From NCBI RefSeq assembly GCF_034387475.1, contig NZ_JAXCIL010000002.1, positions 2,356,001 through 2,420,000 of the forward strand: a stretch of 64,000 nucleotides of DNA, given 5' to 3'. Positions 57,124 through 64,000 of the stretch are shown here, piece by piece. Each line of letters opens with the position of its first letter. Within the stretch, counting starts at the first letter, position 1. This DNA comes from Pseudomonas sp. Teo4. Its GTDB lineage: Bacteria > Pseudomonadota > Gammaproteobacteria > Pseudomonadales > Pseudomonadaceae. The position numbers and the translations under genes are program-made. Below the pieces are notes generated by a model, which had not been told where the DNA came from, ran no database searches, and saw only the letters and a list, made by a program, of their open reading frames with translations.

Positions 57124-58269
57124 GTGCAGATCCAGGGTCACTATGAGCTGAAGTTCGAGGCAGTGCGTGAAGCGTTCGCCGCGTTGTTCGATGATCCCCA
57201 GGAGCGTGGCGCTGCGCTGTGCATCCAGGTGGGCGGGGAAACCGTGGTCGACCTCTGGGCGGGCAGCGCCGACAAGGACGGCCAGCAGGCCTGGCACAGC
57301 GATACCATCGCCAACTTGTTCTCCTGCACCAAAACCTTCACGGCCGTCACCGCGCTGCAACTGGTGGGCGAAGGCAAGCTGGCTTTGGATGCTCCGGTAG
57401 CCCGTTACTGGCCGGAGTTCGCCCAGGCAGGCAAGGAATCTGTCACCCTGCGCCAGTTGCTCAGTCATCGTGCAGGTCTGCCGGCCATCCGCGAACTGCT
57501 GCCCGCCGAGGCGCTGTACGACTGGCAAACCATGGTCGATACCCTGGCTGCAGAGGCGCCTTGGTGGACACCAGGTACCGAGCATGGCTATGCCGCCATC
57601 ACCTACGGTTGGCTGATTGGCGAGCTCATTCGTCGGGTCGACGGCCGTGGGCCGGGCGAGTCGATCGTAGCCCGCACCGCCCGGCCATTGGGGCTGGACT
57701 TTCACGTCGGCCTGGCCGATGAAGAATTTCATCGTGTGGCGCACATCGCCCGTGGCAAAGGCAACGCCGGCGATGCCGCCGCCCAGCGCCTGCTGCAGGT
57801 CACCATGCGCGAACCAGAGGCGCTGAGCACTCGCGCATTCACCAACCCGCCTGCGATCCTGACCAGCACCAACAAGCCTGAGTGGCGGCGTATGCAGCAG
57901 CCTGCAGCCAATGGCCACGGCAATGCCCGCAGCCTGGCGGGCTTCTACGCCGGCCTGCTGGACGGCAGCCTGCTTGAATCCGAGCTGCTTGACGAGCTGA
58001 CCCGCGAGCACAGCCTTGGCCAGGACCGTACCCTGCTGACCCAGACTCGCTTCGGCCTCGGCTGCATGCTAGACCAGCCCGACGTGGCCAATGCCACGTT
58101 CGGCCTCGGCTCCAGGGCCTTTGGTCACCCAGGGGCAGGTGGTTCCGTCGGATTTGCCGACCCGGAACACGACGTTTCCTTCGGTTTCGTGGTCAATACC
58201 CTAGGCCCCTACGTGCTAATGGACCCTCGTGCCCAGAAGCTGGTCCGGGTGTTGGGCAGTTGCCTTTGA
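57124..58269 (+). CDS. Beta-lactamase-fold serine hydrolase (EstB-like)
   Basis: A 381-aa family VIII esterase/PBP-like protein starting at GTG (GGAG upstream). The SxxK motif is Ser67-Cys-Thr-Lys70 and RQLLSHRAGLP is the family stretch; GHPGAGGSVGFADPE supplies the C-terminal part. No signal peptide, so cytoplasmic. It is 72 bases after the glycosidase and may share its transcript. Substrate unknown; esters are likelier than beta-lactams. Confidence 0.84.
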   Translation: MQIQGHYELKFEAVREAFAALFDDPQERGAALCIQVGGETVVDLWAGSADKDGQQAWHSDTIANLFSCTKTFTAVTALQLVGEGKLALDAPVARYWPEFAQAGKESVTLRQLLSHRAGLPAIRELLPAEALYDWQTMVDTLAAEAPWWTPGTEHGYAAITYGWLIGELIRRVDGRGPGESIVARTARPLGLDFHVGLADEEFHRVAHIARGKGNAGDAAAQRLLQVTMREPEALSTRAFTNPPAILTSTNKPEWRRMQQPAANGHGNARSLAGFYAGLLDGSLLESELLDELTREHSLGQDRTLLTQTRFGLGCMLDQPDVANATFGLGSRAFGHPGAGGSVGFADPEHDVSFGFVVNTLGPYVLMDPRAQKLVRVLGSCL

Positions 58270-58368
58270 TCGGTTAATGCGGGTGTTGACCGGTCCCTTT
58301 GACTATCCTGAATGCCAACGCCAAAAGCGCGTGGGCAAAATTTCTTTTAATTTCATGGTGTATCGCTG

Positions 58369-59352
58369 ATGTCTTCACACAAAACCTTAGCACTTGCCCT
58401 GTGCCTGACCGCTGTCACGGGCTGTGCCAGCCATTCCCAGAACGCCTCGAAGGACAGTGGCAGCAGCTGGTGGCCCTTCGGTTCGGACAAGGTGGCCGAT
58501 CAGGAAGTGAAGGCAGCTGTTACCGAGAAAGTCGCCAAGGCCGACGCCAAGTCCGAAAGCGCCAGCCACTGGTGGTGGCCGTTCGGCGGTGACGACAAGC
58601 AGGCGAAGACACCCGCCGTGCCGAAAATCGACCAGAAGGCTACCCAGGCCTGGCTGGACGAGTACGAGCCGAAGGTGCGCGAAGCGATCAAGGGCAGCAA
58701 GCTGCAGCTGGAGCGCCGTGAGGATGTGCTGGCGGTAACCATTCCGGTGGATGGTTCCTACAACCCTGACCGTCCGAACATGTTGCTGCCAATCACCTTG
58801 GGCCCGATCACCCGCGTGGCCAAGACGGTGGAGGGCGATACCAAGTCTGCCGTGCTGGTGCTGGGCCATGCCGACAACAGTGGTGCGACGGCTGCCAACC
58901 AGAAGCTCAGCCTGGAGCGCGCCGCTTCGGTGTCGGCGATCTTCCGCCTCAGTGGCCTGCAGCGTGATCGCCTGAGCCTCAAGGGCATGGGCTCGGTGAT
59001 GCCACGCGCCGCCAACGACAGCGCGGAAGGCCGTGCCCTCAACCGCCGCGTGGAAATGCTGCTGACGCCGCAGAACACCATGGTCGCACTGCTGGCCAAG
59101 TATCAGCAGGCTGCTCCTGCGCCAAGCCCGGCGTCGATGGTTGCCGTGCAGGATGCCAAGGCACCTGCCGCCAAGGCCACCGACAGCAAGCCGGCCGCCA
59201 AGACCGCAGCGAAGAAGCCGGCGACCAAAGCCAAGGCCAAGGCTCCGGCCAAGACCACCGCCAAGAAGAAAGCCGCGCCGGCCAAGCCTGTCGCCAAGAA
59301 AACCACGGCCGACAAGAAAGTCGCCGCCAACAGCCCTGCGAAGACCAACTGA
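58369..59352 (+). CDS. OmpA-family lipoprotein with histone H1-like tail
   Basis: A 327-aa protein: signal peptide with VTGC (Cys19), a region with repeated Trp motifs ([20 protein letters not shown]), an OmpA-type domain at about 115-235 ([32 protein letters not shown]), then about 75 residues made almost only of Ala, Lys, Pro and Thr ([20 protein letters not shown]). The tail resembles AlgP/histone H1-like tails. A cationic, probably periplasmic arm on an outer-membrane lipoprotein is unusual. It runs directly into pdxH. Confidence 0.82.
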   Translation: MSSHKTLALALCLTAVTGCASHSQNASKDSGSSWWPFGSDKVADQEVKAAVTEKVAKADAKSESASHWWWPFGGDDKQAKTPAVPKIDQKATQAWLDEYEPKVREAIKGSKLQLERREDVLAVTIPVDGSYNPDRPNMLLPITLGPITRVAKTVEGDTKSAVLVLGHADNSGATAANQKLSLERAASVSAIFRLSGLQRDRLSLKGMGSVMPRAANDSAEGRALNRRVEMLLTPQNTMVALLAKYQQAAPAPSPASMVAVQDAKAPAAKATDSKPAAKTAAKKPATKAKAKAPAKTTAKKKAAPAKPVAKKTTADKKVAANSPAKTN

Positions 59353-59371
59353 TCGTCAAGGAAACGCAGCC

Positions 59372-60019
59372 ATGACCCAATCCCTGGCCGATATGCGCCG
59401 CGACTACACCCGAGATGGCCTGGCAGAAGCCCAGGCGCCGGCTGAGCCGTTCGCCCTGTTCCACCAGTGGTTTGCCGACGCGGTGAAAACCGAGCAACCC
59501 CCGGTGGAGGCCAATGCCCTGACCCTGGCCACTGTCGATGGCGAGGGGCGCCCCCATTGCCGCGTGTTGTTGCTCAAGGGGCTCGATGAGCGCGGTTTCA
59601 CCTTCTTCACCAACTACGACAGCGCCAAGGGCCAGCAACTGCTGGCCAACCCCTTCGCCGCCATGACGTTCTTCTGGCCGGCGCTGGAGCGTCAGGTGCG
59701 CATCGAGGGTCGGGTCGAGAAGGTTACTGCGAAAGAGTCGGACGACTACTTCCAGGTGCGCCCGCTGGGCAGTCGCCTGGGCGCCTGGGCTTCGCCACAG
59801 AGTCGAGTGATCGCCGGGCGTGAGGAGTTGGAAGGCATGGTCAAGGCTACCGAGGCGCGGTTCTCTGACACGCAGCCACATTGCCCCGAGCATTGGGGCG
59901 GTTATCGTCTGCTGCCGGAGCGCATCGAATTCTGGCAGGGCCGTGCCAGCCGGTTGCACGACCGCTTGAACTACCGCTGGGTCGATGGCCAGTGGCTGCG
60001 CGAGCGCCTGGCGCCCTAA
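59372..60019 (+). CDS. pdxH: Pyridoxamine 5'-phosphate oxidase
   Basis: A 215-aa FMN enzyme making pyridoxal phosphate. The N-terminal [12 protein letters not shown] segment ([15 protein letters not shown]), FMN site [20 protein letters not shown] and C-terminal signature [18 protein letters not shown] are all normal. The start at 59372 is 20 bases after the preceding stop, so co-transcription is likely. It overlaps the convergent small gene by four bases. Confidence 0.95.
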   Translation: MTQSLADMRRDYTRDGLAEAQAPAEPFALFHQWFADAVKTEQPPVEANALTLATVDGEGRPHCRVLLLKGLDERGFTFFTNYDSAKGQQLLANPFAAMTFFWPALERQVRIEGRVEKVTAKESDDYFQVRPLGSRLGAWASPQSRVIAGREELEGMVKATEARFSDTQPHCPEHWGGYRLLPERIEFWQGRASRLHDRLNYRWVDGQWLRERLAP

Positions 60020-60249
60020 CCTCGGTAAGCGGCGGCCTCGCGCTCCAGCCAGGCCGCCAGTTCCTTGCGCTTGACCTTCTGCGCCCGAGCCCGTTCGAGG
60101 CTCTGCAACATATACGCACGCTTTGCCGTGTCCGCTCCCGCCAGCGCCAACGCCAGATCCCGATCCATCCAGCGCCGCATGCGTACATACAGCCAGCCGT
60201 GGAAGTACAGCCCCGCAAGTGTGCTTACCACGACGATGAAGTAATCCAT
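60016..60249 (-). CDS. Small membrane-anchored protein, unknown
   Basis: A 77-aa protein: one N-terminal helix ([20 protein letters not shown]) then a strongly basic amphipathic region ([36 protein letters not shown]). It is probably tail-exposed in the cytoplasm. AAGGAT precedes the start at 60249. Not recognised; it is tail-to-tail with pdxH. Confidence 0.6.
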   Translation of the reverse strand: MDYFIVVVSTLAGLYFHGWLYVRMRRWMDRDLALALAGADTAKRAYMLQSLERARAQKVKRKELAAWLEREAAAYRG

Positions 60250-60397
60250 GGCTATCCTTGGTCTGACGTTAAAAGCCTGCAAAACAGCCCATTGAGGCTG
60301 TACAAGAGCTGAATAAAAGCAATTTTGTTACCTATGTATCGTGACAGCCGTCAAGGCACAGCGTCTAATGGACACCTGACTTATGGAGACTGTACCC

Positions 60398-60862
60398 ATG
60401 CGTAAATCTGTTTTGCTGGTGGCGACCTTCACCACCATGTCGCTGTTGCTCGGGGGCTGTGCCTCGAGCCTGACAGGCGACAGCTACTCCCGTGATGAAG
60501 CCCGTCGCGTGCAGACTGTGCGCATGGGTACCATCGAGTCCCTGCGCCCAGTGAAAATCGAAGGCACCAAGACCCCGATCGGCGGCGGCGCTGGCGCCAT
60601 CGTCGGTGGTGTGGCCGGTAGTGCTGTTGGCGGTGGCCGTGGCAGCATCGTCGCTGCAGTCATCGGTGCAGTAGCCGGTGGCCTGGCAGGTTCGGCCGCT
60701 GAAGAAGGCCTCACCCGCACCCAGGGCGTGGAAATCACCGTGCGTGAAGACGACGGCAGCATGCGCGCCTACGTCCAGGCCGTGCAGGAGAACGAAATCT
60801 TCCGCGTTGGTGACCGTGTACGCATCATGACGGTCGATGGCACCAGCCGCGTTTCGCACTGA
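60398..60862 (+). CDS. slyB: SlyB-like glycine-zipper outer-membrane lipoprotein
   Basis: A 154-aa lipoprotein (LLGGC, Cys21). A glycine zipper stretch (GGGAGAIVGGVAGSAVGGGR, then VIGAVAGGLAGSAAEEG) is typical of the SlyB/Pcp family, followed by a small beta domain (VEITVREDDGSMRAYVQAVQ, GDRVRIMTVDG). SlyB proteins stabilise the outer membrane under Mg or envelope stress (family knowledge). The ATG at 60398 follows GGAGA. It ends at a strong terminator. Confidence 0.88.
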   Translation: MRKSVLLVATFTTMSLLLGGCASSLTGDSYSRDEARRVQTVRMGTIESLRPVKIEGTKTPIGGGAGAIVGGVAGSAVGGGRGSIVAAVIGAVAGGLAGSAAEEGLTRTQGVEITVREDDGSMRAYVQAVQENEIFRVGDRVRIMTVDGTSRVSH

Positions 60863-60879
60863 AGCCACTGAAAAACAAA

Positions 60880-60915
60880 ACCCCGAACGGGCCAGGCTCG
60901 TTCGGGGTTTTTTTT
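60880..60915 (+). terminator. slyB terminator
   Basis: CCCCGAACG and CGTTCGGGG arms with a loop of about nine bases, then eight T. Strong intrinsic terminator. Confidence 0.92.
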
Positions 60916-60923
60916 GCCTGTAT

Positions 60924-61007
60924 CGGCCTCATCGCCGGCAAGCCGGCTCCCACAGGTACCGTAGTGCGCGGTCGATGTGGGAGCTGGCTTGCCAGCGATG
61001 AGGCCGG
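60924..61007. repeat. REP inverted-repeat pair (GCAAGCC-type)
   Basis: CGGCCTCATCGCCGGCAAGC faces an inverted copy in which the core reads CTGGCTTGCCAGCGAT, the same variant arm as at 948-1010. It lies between slyB and the convergent FAD oxidoreductase gene. Confidence 0.85.
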
Positions 61008-61023
61008 GACTGCTGATCGAGAT

Positions 61024-62631
61024 TCAGAGCCCGAGCATATCCCGCGCCACCGCTTCGGCGATGCGAATACCATCGACACCCGCCGACAGAATGCCGCCCG
61101 CGTAACCTGCACCTTCACCCGCGGGGAACAGCCCCTTGAGGTTCAGGCTCTGGTAATCCGCGCCTCGCGTGATGCGCAGTGGCGAGGACGTGCGGGTCTC
61201 GATCCCGGTCAGTACTGCATCGTGCAGGTTGTAACCCTTGATCTGGCGGTCGAAGGCCGGCAAGGCTTCACGGATGGCCTCGATGGCGAAGTCCGGCAGG
61301 CTGGGGGCCAGGTCACCGAGGGTAACGCCCGGCTTGTAGGACGGCTCGACGCTGCCCAGCGCGGTGGACGGACGCCCGGCTACGAAGTCACCCACCAGCT
61401 GTGCCGGTGCCTGGTAGTTGCTGCCACCCATCACATAGGCATGGGCTTCCAGGCGCTCTTGCAGCTCGATACCGGCCAGCGGGCCGCCCGGGTAGTCGCG
61501 CTCCGGGTCGATACCAACGACGATGCCAGAGTTGGCGTTGCGCTCGTTGCGCGAATACTGGCTCATGCCGTTGGTGACGACGCGCCCAGGCTCGCTGGTG
61601 GCAGCAACCACGGTGCCGCCCGGGCACATGCAGAAGCTGTAGACCGAGCGACCATTCTTGGCGTGGTGCACCAACTTGTAGTCGGCGGCCCCCAGCTTCG
61701 GGTGGCCGGCGTATTTGCCCAGACGCGCCTTGTCGATCAGCGTCTGCGGGTGCTCGATGCGGAATCCGACGGAGAACGGCTTGGCCTCCATGTACACGCC
61801 CTTGGCGTGCAGCATGCGGAAGGTGTCGCGGGCACTGTGCCCCAGTGCCAGCACCACATGGCGGGAGTGCAGCTGTTCGCCGCTTTCCAGCACAACACCA
61901 GTCACCTGGCCATCTTCGAGCAGCAGGTCGGTGACCTTCTGCTGGAAGCGCACTTCGGCACCCAGGGCGATCATGTCCTGGCGCATCTGCTCGACCATGC
62001 CGGTCAGGCGGAAGGTACCGATGTGCGGTTTGTTGATGTAGAGGATCTCTTCCGGCGCGCCAGCCTTGACGAACTCTTCCAGTACCTTGCGGCCGTGGTG
62101 GTTCGGGTCCTTGATCTGGCTGTACAGCTTGCCGTCGGAGAAGGTGCCGGCGCCGCCTTCGCCGAACTGCACGTTGGACTCTGGGTTGAGTACGCTTTTA
62201 CGCCACAGGCCCCAGGTGTCCTTGGTACGCTGGCGGACTTCCTTGCCGCGCTCGAGGATGATCGGCTTGAAGCCCATTTGTGCCAGCAACAGGCCTGCGA
62301 AGATGCCGCAGGGGCCGAAACCGACCACGATCGGGCGTTCCGACAGTTCGGCCGGGGCCTGGCCAACGAACTTGTAGCTGACGTCCGGGGCAACGCCGAT
62401 GTTGCGATCATCGGCGAACTTGCTCAGCAGTTCGGCCTCGTTGCTGGTTTCGAGGTCGATGGTGTAGATGAACAGCAGTTCGCTGTTTTTCTTGCGCGCA
62501 TCGTAGCTGCGTTTGAACAGGGTGAAGCTGAGCAGTTGCTCGTCCTCGATGCCCAGGCGCTGGACGATGGCCTCGCGCAGGGCTTCGTCGGGATGGTCCA
62601 GGGGCAGCTTCAGTTCGGTGATTCGTAGCAT
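61024..62631 (-). CDS. FAD-dependent oxidoreductase (COG2509 type)
   Basis: A 535-aa flavoprotein. A small N-terminal ferredoxin-like region (about 1-85) precedes the FAD-binding GFGPCGIFAGLLLAQMG (104-120) and the C-terminal NAD(P)/FAD part (AGDYQSLNLKGLFPAGEGAG-like, here RGADYQSLNLKGLFPAGEGA). This matches the YtfP/COG2509 'uncharacterised FAD-dependent dehydrogenase' group. The substrate is unknown. Start MLRITELKLP at 62631. Confidence 0.85.
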   Translation of the reverse strand: MLRITELKLPLDHPDEALREAIVQRLGIEDEQLLSFTLFKRSYDARKKNSELLFIYTIDLETSNEAELLSKFADDRNIGVAPDVSYKFVGQAPAELSERPIVVGFGPCGIFAGLLLAQMGFKPIILERGKEVRQRTKDTWGLWRKSVLNPESNVQFGEGGAGTFSDGKLYSQIKDPNHHGRKVLEEFVKAGAPEEILYINKPHIGTFRLTGMVEQMRQDMIALGAEVRFQQKVTDLLLEDGQVTGVVLESGEQLHSRHVVLALGHSARDTFRMLHAKGVYMEAKPFSVGFRIEHPQTLIDKARLGKYAGHPKLGAADYKLVHHAKNGRSVYSFCMCPGGTVVAATSEPGRVVTNGMSQYSRNERNANSGIVVGIDPERDYPGGPLAGIELQERLEAHAYVMGGSNYQAPAQLVGDFVAGRPSTALGSVEPSYKPGVTLGDLAPSLPDFAIEAIREALPAFDRQIKGYNLHDAVLTGIETRTSSPLRITRGADYQSLNLKGLFPAGEGAGYAGGILSAGVDGIRIAEAVARDMLGL

Positions 62632-62734
62632 GGCAGGGTCCAGTATCCCGGCCATGGGCGGCCGGCGGCTTTACACAAACCGCCAAGTATAAGCTGTTCG
62701 CCGCCCCGACAGGCAGGATAAAAGTGCCCGGCGA

Positions 62735-63409
62735 TCAGTTGTCGCGCGCACCACCGTAGTAGCCACAGCCTTTGAGGGTCTGGCCGTCGATGTGCAGTTC
62801 GGCGCGCAGGTGATGAACGGCGCCGCTGGCGCTGTCGACGCAGCGTTGCGGGGCAACCCACAGCTCGACATGTTTGCCGTTGGCTTCGCTGGTCAGCGTC
62901 AGGCCACCGCCGGGTACTTCTTCTTCGAGGAAGGGCAGCGGCAGCGGGTCCTGACCAACGCGGTTGAGCACCATGCCTTTGCCGCTGGCCTTGATGTCCC
63001 ACTCGGGTTCGTGGCCATTGGCGCGCAGGGTCAGCTGCTTGAAGTTGGGGTCTTCGCAAGCGCGGGTGGAGGGATCCAGACGGTACAGGCGGCGCACGTC
63101 GAGAACACCGTCGGTATTGGCCTGCTTGCTGCCGGTGAGGCGGCCGCGGACATCTGCGAAGAGTTTGTCGTTGGCATCGTCGGCCAGGTTGGCGGCTTCC
63201 TGCAGAATGCCGGTGCCGCCCGCGTCGTTGATCACGAAGTGGCGGCTCTCACCGCAGGGTTTGAACAGCAGCTGGCCGCCACCAGCACTCAGCTCGCCCT
63301 GCATGCGCGTGGTGCCGATGTTCGGGTCGCTGGGTTGGCTGGCCATGAGCTGGCAGCCGGCGAACAGGGGCAGCAGGGCAGTGAGCAGCAGGGTGTGGGT
63401 GAGGCGCAT
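62735..63409 (-). CDS. COG3650-type lipoprotein
   Basis: A 224-aa lipoprotein (LFAGC, Cys19). The middle has GGGQLLFKPCGESRHFVIND and the C-terminal part LTLRANGHEPEWDIKASGKG, with a conserved EPEW motif and Cys pairs (CED, QRCVDS, KGCGYYG) that may form disulfides. It resembles the COG3650 family of envelope proteins related to the MliC/HslJ-type heat-shock fold. Function unknown. It lies about 100 bases upstream of the FAD oxidoreductase on the same strand. Confidence 0.75.
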   Translation of the reverse strand: MRLTHTLLLTALLPLFAGCQLMASQPSDPNIGTTRMQGELSAGGGQLLFKPCGESRHFVINDAGGTGILQEAANLADDANDKLFADVRGRLTGSKQANTDGVLDVRRLYRLDPSTRACEDPNFKQLTLRANGHEPEWDIKASGKGMVLNRVGQDPLPLPFLEEEVPGGGLTLTSEANGKHVELWVAPQRCVDSASGAVHHLRAELHIDGQTLKGCGYYGGARDN

Positions 63410-63491
63410 CGGGCAGGCTCCGGGAATCTTTTGCCAAAGAGCTGGCCACGTTACTCAGGCTGGGCTTTGATCACAAGCGCTCGATTGCCTG

Positions 63492-63593
63492 TGCCGGCCT
63501 TTTCGCGGGCAAGCCCGCTCCCACAGGAGTGGCGTCAGACCTGAGCGTTGCGTTACCTCTGTGGGAGCGGGCTTGCCCGCGAAAAGGCCGGCA
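63492..63593. repeat. REP inverted-repeat pair (GGGCAAGCCCGCTCC-type)
   Basis: TGCCGGCCTTTTCGCGGGCA and its inverted copy, arms of about 35 bp, between the COG3650 gene and livF. A third REP arm variant in this window. Confidence 0.88.
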
Positions 63594-63616
63594 TTGGCGG
63601 TGCATTTTCAACAGGC

Positions 63617-63641
63617 AGAAAAAAGGGGCCGAAGCCCCTTT
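63617..63641 (-). terminator. livF terminator
   Basis: Minus strand: AAGGGGC, TTCG loop region, GCCCCTT and then T run, directly after the livF stop. Confidence 0.88.
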
Positions 63642-63646
63642 CTCTA

Positions 63647-64000
63647 TTAGCCACCCAGATACGCGTCTCGCACCTTCGGGTCGGTCAACAGTGCTTCACC
63701 CGTCCCTTGCATCACCACTCGGCCGTTCTCCAACACATACGCCCGGTCAGCGATCTTCAGCGCCTGGTTGGCGTTCTGCTCCACCAGGAACACCGTCACG
63801 CCGTCACGGCGCAGTTGTTCGATGATGTCGAAGATCTGCTGGATGATGATCGGCGCCAGGCCCAACGATGGCTCGTCGAGCAGCAGCAGCTTGGGTTTGC
63901 TCATCAGCGCACGGCCAATGGCCAGCATCTGTTGTTCGCCGCCGGACATGGTGCCGCCACGTTGGATGTAGCGCTCCTTCAGACGGGGGAACAGTTGCAG
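63647..64000 (-). CDS. livF: Branched-chain amino acid ABC transporter ATPase LivF, 3' part (partial)
   Basis: The gene enters from the right edge; 117 codons and the stop are present. Signature [20 protein letters not shown] and Walker [15 protein letters not shown]-loop replaced by [13 protein letters not shown], are characteristic of LivF. It energises leucine/isoleucine/valine uptake with LivG. The N-terminal Walker A is outside the window. The frame continues upstream of the ATG at 63949 to the window end. Confidence 0.93.
   Translation of the reverse strand: MQLFPRLKERYIQRGGTMSGGEQQMLAIGRALMSKPKLLLLDEPSLGLAPIIIQQIFDIIEQLRRDGVTVFLVEQNANQALKIADRAYVLENGRVVMQGTGEALLTDPKVRDAYLGG

Noticed and set aside
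55573-58011. Long 812-aa minus-strand open frame opposite the glycosidase and esterase genes
   Set aside because: It is the shadow of two well-supported plus-strand genes with clear motifs; its own translation shows no recognisable domain.

Overview
The window is chromosomal DNA from a fluorescent Pseudomonas, most likely the P. putida group. The reasons are the high GC, the P. putida-type REP inverted repeats between genes, the aauRS-glt acidic amino acid cluster, the glpFKRD block, and the conserved run bfr-bfd-peroxiredoxin-rnt-pyrC-motY-argG. This species call rests on recognised protein families and gene order recalled from known Pseudomonas genomes; no database search was run. No prophage, insertion sequence, CRISPR array, rRNA or tRNA was seen. 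Almost all of the window reads as core or soft-core genome.

Layout. 1-3.6 kb: the 5' part of an Lhr-type helicase, a Nudix hydrolase, MetR and a secreted alpha/beta hydrolase. 3.7-10.8 kb: glutamate/aspartate uptake (gltIJKL) with its two-component regulator AauS/AauR and glpM; a sigma-54 promoter and AauR-type palindromes precede gltI. 10.9-15.3 kb: one very large LRR protein with a NEL-type ubiquitin-ligase C terminus. 15.4-20.8 kb: glycerol uptake and catabolism (glpF, glpK, glpR, glpD). 21-26.1 kb: ybaK, an orphan ABC ATPase coupled to argF, and a molybdopterin oxidoreductase. 26.1-32.6 kb: grxD, bfr, bfd, a peroxiredoxin, rnt, pyrC, motY and argG. 32.6-34.3 kb: a small membrane protein, an orphan NarL-type response regulator and a PA3496-like peptide. 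34.4-38.5 kb: nth and a reduced Rnf-like operon (A, B, D, G, E, with no rnfC). 38.6-43.5 kb: metG, apbC, a cold-shock gene, dcd and a small proline-rich ORF. 43.5-49.2 kb: an AstE/aspartoacylase-type peptidase, a penicillin-acylase-type lipoprotein, and a four-gene operon with two SEC-C proteins. 49.3-52.5 kb: tandem OmpA-like lipoproteins, DUF1145, a collagen-like secreted protein and a CopD-like membrane protein. 52.5-60.9 kb: dinG, a GH50-like secreted glycosidase, a beta-lactamase-fold hydrolase, an OmpA lipoprotein with a histone-like tail, pdxH and a SlyB-like lipoprotein. 61-64 kb: an FAD oxidoreductase, a COG3650 lipoprotein and the 3' part of livF.

How the genes work together. Several genes form functional sets: glutamate sensing and import, glycerol import and oxidation, arginine synthesis (argF and argG each have tandem 21-nt ArgR-type half-sites), and iron storage and release (bfr/bfd, with a Fur-like site at bfd). 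The most unusual items are the Rnf-like operon, which lacks rnfC and the expected cluster-ligand cysteines of RnfA/RnfE; the NEL/LRR giant protein; two same-length 227-bp hairpin elements 30 kb apart; and a group of unusual envelope proteins.
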